A DNA stretch of 64,000 bases from Roseburia lenta (lineage in GTDB: Bacteria; Bacillota; Clostridia; Lachnospirales; Lachnospiraceae): assembly GCF_014287435.1 (NCBI RefSeq), contig NZ_JACOPG010000001.1, forward strand, positions 372,001 through 436,000, read 5' to 3'. A model generated the notes under the pieces. It worked only from the letters and a program-made list of their open reading frames with translations. It searched no databases and was not told the origin of the DNA. Every line of letters begins with the position of its first letter. The stretch's first letter is position 1. The position numbers and the translations under genes are program-made. Below, piece after piece: positions 9,481 to 16,240 of this stretch.

Positions 9481-10584
9481 TTAGGCGATACCGAAGAGTT
9501 CCTCTAACTGATGTTCGTCAATATCTGTACCGATAACTACCAGACGTCCTGTGTAATCCGGCTCACCGGTACGCAGTTCGTACTCGCCATCTACCAGATC
9601 AAAGTAGATCCATGTGCCGTCAGTAGACTGTACCATACCCTTGGAACGGATGACGGTTCCGTAGTCTTCTGTCTCAGCAAATGCCTTCAGAGCATTCTCG
9701 ATCGTTGCACGTTCAAAGATGTGCGGTGTCTCCTTGCCCCAACTTGTGAATACATCATCTGCATGATGATGGTGATGCTCATGATCGTGGTCATGACATC
9801 CGCAGGTGCAACCCTCGCCATGGTCGTGATGATGCTCGTGTTCTTCGTGGTCATGATCATGATGATGCTCATGTTCTTCGTGATCATGATCATGGTGGTG
9901 TTCGTGTTCCTCGTGGTCATGCTCGTGATGATGTTCGTGTTCATGCGCCTCGTGTGCTGCCTCTGCCAAAGTCTTCATTTCAAGATTATCCTGTCCTTCG
10001 ATAACCTTTAAAATCTGACTTCCCTGAATTTCATCCCAAGGTGTTGTAATAATCGCAGCTTTTGGATTGAACTTTTGAATCTGTTTTACGCAAAACTCCA
10101 GCTGTTCCGGTGTAGCCTTCTGACTTCTGCTCAATACAACCGTTGTTGCATATTCAATCTGGTTGTTAAAGAATTCGCCAAAGGCTTTCATCTGCTTCGA
10201 TGCCTTTAATGCATTTACAACCGTAACAAGTGCGTTTACCTTAACATCATGTGTCTTTTCTAAATCAATCACAGACGCCATAACATCTGATAATTTGCCT
10301 ACACCTGATGGCTCTATCAAAATACGGTCTGGTGAAAATTTATCTAAAACTTCCTGTAAATTCTTTGCAAAATCTCCTACCAATGAGCAGCAGATGCAGC
10401 CAGAGTTCATCTCTGAAATCTCAATACCGGAATCTTTTAAAAATCCACCATCAATACCAACTTCACCGAACTCATTCTCTATTAATACAAGTTTCTCACC
10501 AGTGTAAACTTCATCAATCATTTTCTTGATAAATGTTGTCTTACCTGCTCCTAAAAATCCAGAAATAATGTCAATTTTTGTCAT
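9481..10584 (-). CDS. CobW family metal-chaperone GTPase with histidine-rich metal-binding insertion
   Basis: A 367-residue G3E GTPase. It has the Walker A motif SGFLGAGKTT (K15), the metal motif CICC at residues 63-66 and a C-terminal CobW domain (residues 288-367). Between them, residues 211-275 are almost only His, Asp and Glu, with three tandem 11-residue units of the type DHDHEEHEHHH and a GCTCGCH cysteine patch. Such tails sequester zinc, nickel or cobalt in family members (UreG, HypB, ZigA types). I chose the ATG at 10584, which has AAGGATG upstream; the open frame continues 23 codons further into the promoter. It heads a two-gene unit with the neighbouring GTPase. Confidence 0.85.
   Translation of the reverse strand: MTKIDIISGFLGAGKTTFIKKMIDEVYTGEKLVLIENEFGEVGIDGGFLKDSGIEISEMNSGCICCSLVGDFAKNLQEVLDKFSPDRILIEPSGVGKLSDVMASVIDLEKTHDVKVNALVTVVNALKASKQMKAFGEFFNNQIEYATTVVLSRSQKATPEQLEFCVKQIQKFNPKAAIITTPWDEIQGSQILKVIEGQDNLEMKTLAEAAHEAHEHEHHHEHDHEEHEHHHDHDHEEHEHHHDHDHEEHEHHHDHGEGCTCGCHDHDHEHHHHHADDVFTSWGKETPHIFERATIENALKAFAETEDYGTVIRSKGMVQSTDGTWIYFDLVDGEYELRTGEPDYTGRLVVIGTDIDEHQLEELFGIA
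9826..9924 (-). repeat. three tandem 33-bp repeats coding for the His-rich tail
   Basis: Codons 221-253 of the CobW gene consist of three 11-codon units reading (E/D)HDHEEHEHHH. The DNA copies differ at several third codon positions, so the protein repeat is conserved while the DNA has drifted. Confidence 0.8.
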
Positions 10585-10635
10585 AATTTCATCCTTCTTT
10601 CTCTTGACTTTCTGCTTATAAATATAGCAACATAT

Positions 10636-10663
10636 ATTATAGCATAAATCCATTTGTGTACAA
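10636..10663 (-). promoter_or_regulatory. promoter of the CobW operon
   Basis: On the minus strand, TTGTAC (10658-10663) and TATAAT (10636-10641) are separated by 16 bases, and the -10 box is extended by TGC. It lies about 50 bases upstream of the CobW start. I cannot identify a metal-regulator operator. Confidence 0.55.
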
Positions 10664-10741
10664 TGGTCGAAATTTTCCTTTTGTGGAAAAAAAGATTATG
10701 CAAAAACCACAAAATATTTTTTTAAAATGGAGGGTAATTCT

Positions 10742-11380
10742 ATGGATCCAAAGAGAGAACATCACAAAATATTAGCCAATCAGTTGATTAAAAATCTGGC
10801 AAAACGTCATATGGAAGGATTTTACTGTGAAACACCAGAAGAGGCATGTAGCCTTGCTTCTTCGCTTATGAAACAAGGTTCTTCTGTATCCTGGGGTGGT
10901 ACGATGACCATGAAAGAAATTGGTTTGGACAAAGTAATTGCCAACCGCTCTGATTTGATTGTCTATGACCGTGCTAACGCAAACTCGCAGGAAGAAATTG
11001 ATGAAATCTATCGCAAAACTTTTTCTGCAGACAATTTTATCATGAGTACAAATGCCATTTCCCTTGATGGACAACTCGTAAACATTGATGGCACAGGAAA
11101 TCGTGTTGCTGCACTTATCTTCGGACCAAAGCAGGTCATTGTTATTGCCGGCATGAACAAGGTCTGCCATGACTTAGATAGTGCTATGGTGCGCGCAAGA
11201 AATATCGCATCCCCACCAAATGCTCTTCGATTTGACAAAAAAACACCTTGTACCGCAAATGGAAGTTGCGGTGACTGCCTTTCTAATGATTGCATCTGTA
11301 ATCAGATTGTAATCACCAGAAACAGTCGCGACGAAAACAGAATCAAAGTAATCCTTGTAGAAGGTGAATGGGGTTACTAA
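10742..11380 (+). CDS. LUD-domain (LutC-like) protein
   Basis: A 212-residue protein of the LUD/DUF162 family, named after the lactate-utilisation protein LutC. Visible landmarks are SVSWGGTMTMKEIGL, the STNAISLDGQLVNIDGTGNRVAALIFGP core with the typical NIDGTGNR segment, and a C-terminal cysteine group (CTANGSCGDCLSNDCICNQ) that may hold a metal or cluster. I chose ATG 10742 because GGAGG sits about ten bases upstream; a longer reading from 10727 would overlap that site. It is a single gene ending at an intrinsic terminator. Stand-alone LUD proteins of this length in Clostridia have no settled substrate. Confidence 0.75.
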   Translation: MDPKREHHKILANQLIKNLAKRHMEGFYCETPEEACSLASSLMKQGSSVSWGGTMTMKEIGLDKVIANRSDLIVYDRANANSQEEIDEIYRKTFSADNFIMSTNAISLDGQLVNIDGTGNRVAALIFGPKQVIVIAGMNKVCHDLDSAMVRARNIASPPNALRFDKKTPCTANGSCGDCLSNDCICNQIVITRNSRDENRIKVILVEGEWGY

Positions 11381-11394
11381 AATAACCCACAAAA

Positions 11395-11432
11395 TGCCTG
11401 TCTTTCCTGTTCTCACACAGAAAAGGCAGGCA
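11395..11432 (+). terminator. intrinsic terminator after the LUD gene
   Basis: A 16-base stem, TGCCTGTCTTTCCTGT at 11395-11410 pairing with 11417-11432 apart from two weak positions, is followed by a run of five T at 11434-11438. Confidence 0.75.
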
Positions 11433-11436
11433 CTTT

Positions 11437-11583
11437 TTATCTGTATCCTAAATATTCTAAGAACCCTTCGCATCCAGCCACAATATCGCGATATGTTGCT
11501 TCGAAGTCTCCCGTATACCAGGGGCCCGCCACATCATCTGTTTCCTGCAAGCACTGATTTTTCTTATAATCTGCAAAAGAAAG
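11437..11583 (-). pseudogene. 3' fragment of a low-molecular-weight protein tyrosine phosphatase gene
   Basis: The last 48 codons (YKKNQCLQETDDVAGPWYTG to the end, LEYLGYR) match the C-terminus of the intact LMW-PTP gene at 20712-21194. Aligned by eye over 147 bases there are no gaps and about 18 differences (roughly 88% identity). Homology stops abruptly at 11583, after the codons for LSFADYK in the other copy. The active-site CHGNICRS loop and most of the gene are missing here. This is the left scar of whatever brought in the 11,584-20,711 segment. Confidence 0.85.
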
Positions 11584-11605
11584 GTTGAAATCCGTGAAGA
11601 GCAAA

Positions 11606-12643
11606 TCAACATTTCCGATGCTTCTCCCAGAATGCGACTGCATCCCGCAGCCAGCCATCTGCCGCAGTATCTATCCCCAGGCCAAAGCCATGACCCAGCT
11701 TATCATACATGACGATATCGACATTTTCCTGCCCCAGCGCTTTCCTGATGTCCGGGATGATTTTCTCCACGGCCGCAAAACCGGTAGGGTCATCCCGCCC
11801 GACCCTGGAAAATACAGCAAGCCCCTTGTCCTTCTCGTGAACCTTAAGCTCCCAGTGCAGGCCATAGATGGGGAAGATGGCGGCGGGCCTTGGCAGATTA
11901 TGTTTATGGCAGCAGTCCTTATAATCAGAAAATGCGTAGGCTGTCGTCATCAGGCCTCCAGCGGAGAACCCGAACATACCAAAGCCGTCCATCGTATAGC
12001 CGTACTCTGCCTGATGCCCTATCAGATACCTTACCGCCGGCAGCACATCCTTGGATGCCTCCTCGCCCTTGGCCTGCGGTTCGGTTTCATGCAGCTCCAC
12101 ATTCACACGGTAGACCAGCACAAACACACTGTATCCCCTCCTGTGCAGCTCCATGGCTGCCGGGATGCTCTCCAAATAAGAGGCTACGCCGTCAAACCCG
12201 CCGCCCGCAATCTGCACAGCCACGGGCTTCCCTGGCTTCCCCTGGAACAGGATCCCCTGTACCTTTCCCTTGTCGGGATCACGCCTTACCTCATCCTCCG
12301 CATAAAGCCCGCTGATGAAATGCACCTTTTTCAGCCCTTTCTGCTCCACGACATAGTTGAAACCATCCACGATGCTCTGCGCCTGTGCGGGCTGCCCGAT
12401 AAGATTGCACAAACCATGGACGCTCATGCCTGACATGGCATATATTTCCTTTGGCGACCCGGTCTTCATAAAAAGCTCCGGCCTGCCCTCCCATACGGGA
12501 TGCTGCAGGAAGAACGCCATCTTGTCATTGATCGTAGCCCTGCGGAACCCTCCCGCGTCATTGTAAAACTCCGATTCCTTTACCTTCGGCATATGCTTGA
12601 CGCCTAAGATTGCCGGCCAGAACAGCCCTTTGTACTTACCCAT
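11606..12643 (-). CDS. alpha/beta hydrolase (esterase-like), 345 aa
   Basis: A carboxylesterase-like alpha/beta hydrolase with an oxyanion-type segment AVQIAGGGFDGV, the nucleophile elbow GFSAGG and a C-terminal LGHGFGLG segment that supplies the likely catalytic histidine. There is no signal peptide, so it should act in the cytoplasm. It is clearly related to the 368-residue hydrolase at 13725-14831: both share PHP/PVxxG leads, DDKMAFF(L/M)QHPV, GFSAGG and the CCHK(H/V)xLPRP segment. A ribosome site GGAGGG precedes the ATG. In this context it may deacylate plant rhamnosides or their products, an inference only. Its GC-rich codon use stands out from the AT-richer DNA on either side. Confidence 0.75.
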   Translation of the reverse strand: MGKYKGLFWPAILGVKHMPKVKESEFYNDAGGFRRATINDKMAFFLQHPVWEGRPELFMKTGSPKEIYAMSGMSVHGLCNLIGQPAQAQSIVDGFNYVVEQKGLKKVHFISGLYAEDEVRRDPDKGKVQGILFQGKPGKPVAVQIAGGGFDGVASYLESIPAAMELHRRGYSVFVLVYRVNVELHETEPQAKGEEASKDVLPAVRYLIGHQAEYGYTMDGFGMFGFSAGGLMTTAYAFSDYKDCCHKHNLPRPAAIFPIYGLHWELKVHEKDKGLAVFSRVGRDDPTGFAAVEKIIPDIRKALGQENVDIVMYDKLGHGFGLGIDTAADGWLRDAVAFWEKHRKC

Positions 12644-12809
12644 GTTTTTTCCCTCCTTATCTATTTCAGAACGGTCTCGGAAACTCCATAAAGCCCGAAT
12701 CTCCGCTCTTTTTGTACTTGTTACTTTTTTCGTTTCCTCCCATTTTCAGAGAAGGATTTTAAATTTTTTCAGCAATTTTTCAAAAAACTATTGACATTTC
12801 TCGTGAATT

Positions 12810-13652
12810 GTGAGTTTCTTTATCCTGTTTTTTCTGCTCATTTCTATGGGACTTACTCCACCCTCTCTTACTCTTTGGAAAGCTCAGGAAATAAAGCCTA
12901 AAATTACGGAGGTTCTTGTAAACCGCCTGCTTAACGGAAAAATTATTCATTTTAATTTCGAGGCTACCCTTCAACATCTCTTTTATTCCGTTGCTGTTCT
13001 TCCCTCCGTTCAATGCGGTCTGATTTCTTCTGAAAACCTTACGGTTTCCGGCGACGGTACCGCTGTCCATACTCATGCCACCCCGAGGGGACACCGTTTA
13101 AATCCTGACCCCGATAAACCATACAACCCGGATGTTCCTCGCCATTTTTCAGCCCCCGATGCCTCATGGGGATGGGACAGCGATATGGAAAAATACTATT
13201 ACGGATATACCCTCTTTCAGCTGTCCTGCCATAACCATTCACTACACGTTGATATTCCACTCCTTTTGCGGTTTACCAGTGCCAAAAGACATGATTCTGT
13301 CAGTTTTCTGGTAGCTTTCCATGAATTTGAAAAACACATGCCCGACCTGCACATATCAAATATGTGCCTTGATTCTGCCATGGATAACTATCCAACATAT
13401 AACCTGTTAAAAGATCGGCATATTCATGCTTTTATTGACCTTAACGCTAAGTGTGGTCGCCCGAAATCTATTCCGGATAACATTCATATTGATAAGGACG
13501 GAACTCCTATCTGCCAACAGGGAGAACGCATGGCTCCCAATGGCTATGACAAAGCCTGTGGTTGTCTTTTATGGCGATGTCCTTATGGTAAAAACCACTG
13601 TTCTAAATGTGAGCACCATAGTTGGGGGGCTTTTGACCCCAACATCTTTTAA
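12810..13652 (+). pseudogene. DDE transposase remnant (IS1182/ISNCY-like)
   Basis: An open frame with transposase features but neither a proper start nor a complete C-terminus. SGDGTAVHTHATPRGH contains a catalytic-type Asp, and ICNMCLDSAMDNYPT-like text (SNMCLDSAMDNYPTYNLL) has the second Asp in the usual LDSAYDN context. The segment FIDLNAKCGRPKSIPDNI is also typical. No ribosome site precedes it and homology ends within WGAFDPNIF before a DDE glutamate region, so it is truncated at both ends. It lies between the two paralogous hydrolase genes. Family assignment is approximate. Confidence 0.65.
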
Positions 13653-13654
13653 AA

Positions 13655-13692
13655 AGGTCAAATGTTTTATAATTTTATAAAACACTTGACCT
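13655..13692 (-). terminator. intrinsic terminator of the rhamnoside operon
   Basis: Two 18-base arms (13655-13672 and 13675-13692) are complementary with one mismatch and a two-base loop. On the minus strand the hairpin is followed by five T, and it lies 33 bases after the stop of the hydrolase at 13725. I considered it as an IS end but it fits a terminator better. Confidence 0.75.
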
Positions 13693-13724
13693 CTCAAAGT
13701 TCACTCTTCCTGTTCTTGAAAAAA

Positions 13725-14831
13725 TTATTTCCGATGTGCCTCCCAGAATTCCACTGCCTCTTCAAGCCAATGAGGTACTATGGTATTGGAACCAATACCA
13801 AATCCATGTCCGAGATTATCGTAAATCCGTACAGACACATTGTCCTCACCCAACACGGATTTCAATTGCGGAAGTCTCTTCTCTACATTTCCGAATCCGT
13901 ATTCGTCCTCGCGCCCTGCGATGGAAAATACCGCCAGTCCCTTATCCTGCTCAAGCGCTTTCACATTCCAGTCCAGACCATACATCGGGAAAATCACTTT
14001 TGGTCTCGGCAGTTTTACTTTGTGACAGCAGTCCTCGTAATTTGCGAAGGAATATGCCGTAGTCATCATGCCGCCTGCCGAGAAACCGAATATCGCATAG
14101 TCATCCATATCCACAGACAGTTCCTGCTCATGCTCCTTTAGATAACGGATTACCTGCACCAACTCCCTGACCGCTGCCTGCCCCTGTTTTTCCTGCTCCG
14201 TTTCTCCCAGCTGTTTGCCAATCGGGTAACTGATTACCAATACGGAGTACCCCAACTTGTGTAATTTCATTGCCACGGGATATCCCTCGCAATCCGTCAC
14301 ATTACTGATAAATCCACCTCCGGGAACGACCACCGCCAACGGTTTTCCTTGCTTTCCTTTGTAAAACATTCCGGTCAAATGAGACTGATATGGATTCTGT
14401 TCTATCATTTCCTTCGGGTTAATATCGGAAATCAACTGCGCCTCTCCACTTTCCACAAGCCGGGTCAGGTAATGAAAAGCCTCCAGTGCATTTTCCATCT
14501 GATCACTTCTGCCCTGCGCTTTTAGAAAATCTGCATATTTTGCCGGGGCAATCGCTTTTAACACGTTATCCTCAACATTAAAAAACATATGCTTATAGCC
14601 GCCAAACACCGGATGCTGCATAAAAAATGCCATTTTATCATCTTTTTCCGCTTTCCGGAATGTTCCGTCTGCCTGATAATAATCTTCCTTTTTTATATTC
14701 GGAAAACCGCCGATGCCAAACAGTGCCGGCAGAAACATCGCATTTTTCTTATAAACATACCCCACGAAGCCGACTGCCAAAATGAGCAGCACGAGTATTA
14801 TCATTGCCAGAATTTTCATATGTTCTTTCAC
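13725..14831 (-). CDS. membrane-anchored alpha/beta hydrolase, 368 aa
   Basis: The first 30 residues (MKEHMKILAMIILVLLILAV and on) form an N-terminal membrane anchor. The rest is an esterase-like alpha/beta hydrolase with PGGGFISNV, the nucleophile elbow GFSAGGMMTTAYSF and the C-terminal NLGHGFGIGSN that likely holds the catalytic His. It is a paralogue of the hydrolase at 11606-12643, which lacks the anchor. It is the last gene of the minus-strand unit rhamnosidase-symporter-hydrolase, 42 bases after the symporter stop, and ends at the terminator at 13655-13692. A role in removing acyl groups from imported or surface-bound rhamnosides is inferred from context. Confidence 0.75.
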   Translation of the reverse strand: MKEHMKILAMIILVLLILAVGFVGYVYKKNAMFLPALFGIGGFPNIKKEDYYQADGTFRKAEKDDKMAFFMQHPVFGGYKHMFFNVEDNVLKAIAPAKYADFLKAQGRSDQMENALEAFHYLTRLVESGEAQLISDINPKEMIEQNPYQSHLTGMFYKGKQGKPLAVVVPGGGFISNVTDCEGYPVAMKLHKLGYSVLVISYPIGKQLGETEQEKQGQAAVRELVQVIRYLKEHEQELSVDMDDYAIFGFSAGGMMTTAYSFANYEDCCHKVKLPRPKVIFPMYGLDWNVKALEQDKGLAVFSIAGREDEYGFGNVEKRLPQLKSVLGEDNVSVRIYDNLGHGFGIGSNTIVPHWLEEAVEFWEAHRK

Positions 14832-14873
14832 TCCTTATCTCTTGTCAGTTCCATCGCATTCTCCTTCAATATG

Positions 14874-16226
14874 TTACTTATTGCTGCGCGCTGCGATTGC
14901 CGTGTTCATTTCCTCTACTGCTTTTTTATCCAACGTATACTGTGTACCAAAAAGAATCGCCCCTGCGGAAGTCAGGATAATCGGAAGTATCAGTACGCAG
15001 AGGATAATTCCTGTATTGATACTCTCCGGCTGGACAGCCGAGCCGGTAACAAAACCTGTAGCTGCCAATACATACCCCGGAATCGCTCCTCCGATTCCCT
15101 GCGCCACTTTTGTAATAAAAGATGTAAACGATGCGATTGCCGCTTCTGCACGTTTTCCGGTTTTATACTGCACGTAAGTAGTATTATCTGCCTGTATACT
15201 GGTTGTCAGCGGTACTATACATCCGCCTGCCACACCTCCTGCCACTGTACTAATATAGATCAAAAGCATAGATCTCACATCAATCAAACGCAGTGCGGTA
15301 AACAGGATGGATACGACGATTGCCATTACATAAATCTTTTTCTTTCCAAACCGGTTTGCCAGAATTGGTCCAAGGAAAATTCCCACCAGAGCAGTTATCA
15401 TTGAAACAAGTGACACCCCTGACATAAGCGTCATATCACCCATTATATATGTGTAAAAATAAGCGCCGGCTCCTCCTGCTATATTACTGCCCACCCCGGC
15501 TACCAGTGCCATTACAAACATTGCCCAGACAGGTTTATACCGCATAAACTGTAACAATTCCCTGAATGTATAACTTTCTTCTTTTTTTCCTTCAAAAGCT
15601 ACTCTTTCCTTTACACAAAGAGCCCCTGCAATAGATAAAACCAACACCATGGCCATGGAACCGAAAATTAACACGTAATAGTTCTGTAACGTTCCTTCCG
15701 CCACAAGAATCGGTGCTGCCACAGCCAGTACCGCGCCACCTATCATTGTTCCCAACGCGTTGAAAAGTGACAAACTGTTTCTCTCCTTGTCATCCGCGCT
15801 CATGACCGGGAGCAGACTGTTCTTGGAGATATCCATAATATCAAACGTCCAGCCCAGCAGCAGATACGTCACATACACAATCACATATTTTCCGACCGGA
15901 ATCCAGACTGCGCCAAACCACAGTAAAATATAATTTATAACACAGATGATTGTTCCCAGAATAATCATAGGGCGAAATTTTCCCATTTTTGTGACTGGAA
16001 ATTTGTCCAGCAAATATCCCATAATCGGGTCGCTGATTCCATCCACCACCTTGGATATTAAAAACAGGGTCGCCAGTGCTGCCGGTTCCAGACCAACCAC
16101 AGTCGTATAGTAAATCATAAAGAATCCTGACAATAATCCCATCAGTGGAATATTTCCCGCACATACCATGAATAAGCCCATTTTTTCCACGATACTAACC
16201 TTTTGTTCTTTACTCTTCCCACTCAT
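14874..16226 (-). CDS. GPH-family glycoside:cation symporter
   Basis: A 450-residue polytopic protein, about 12 membrane segments, of the glycoside-pentoside-hexuronide (MelB-like) branch of the MFS fold. Family signatures include KVVDGISDPIMGYLLDK (conserved D-P-x-x-G in loop 2-3) and KMGKFRPMIILG. It sits 14 bases after the rhamnosidase gene and shares its direction, so it likely imports rhamnosides or rhamnose-containing oligosaccharides for the cytoplasmic rhamnosidase. The start ATG at 16226 has AGGAGAGAAC upstream. A second GPH gene with no close similarity by eye lies at 34530. Confidence 0.85.
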   Translation of the reverse strand: MSGKSKEQKVSIVEKMGLFMVCAGNIPLMGLLSGFFMIYYTTVVGLEPAALATLFLISKVVDGISDPIMGYLLDKFPVTKMGKFRPMIILGTIICVINYILLWFGAVWIPVGKYVIVYVTYLLLGWTFDIMDISKNSLLPVMSADDKERNSLSLFNALGTMIGGAVLAVAAPILVAEGTLQNYYVLIFGSMAMVLVLSIAGALCVKERVAFEGKKEESYTFRELLQFMRYKPVWAMFVMALVAGVGSNIAGGAGAYFYTYIMGDMTLMSGVSLVSMITALVGIFLGPILANRFGKKKIYVMAIVVSILFTALRLIDVRSMLLIYISTVAGGVAGGCIVPLTTSIQADNTTYVQYKTGKRAEAAIASFTSFITKVAQGIGGAIPGYVLAATGFVTGSAVQPESINTGIILCVLILPIILTSAGAILFGTQYTLDKKAVEEMNTAIAARSNK

Positions 16227-16240
16227 TTGTTCTCTCCTCC

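Noticed and set aside
9511..10011. Plus-strand frame of 166 codons rich in Met and Val across the His-rich CobW region
   Set aside because: It is the complement of GAT/CAT/CAC-rich codons of the His tail; there is no start signal and the minus-strand gene explains the region.
13655..13692. Near-perfect inverted repeat considered as an insertion-sequence end
   Set aside because: The arms form one hairpin with a two-base loop and a T-run on the minus strand just after a gene stop, so an intrinsic terminator explains it. No partner copy is found on the other side of the transposase remnant.
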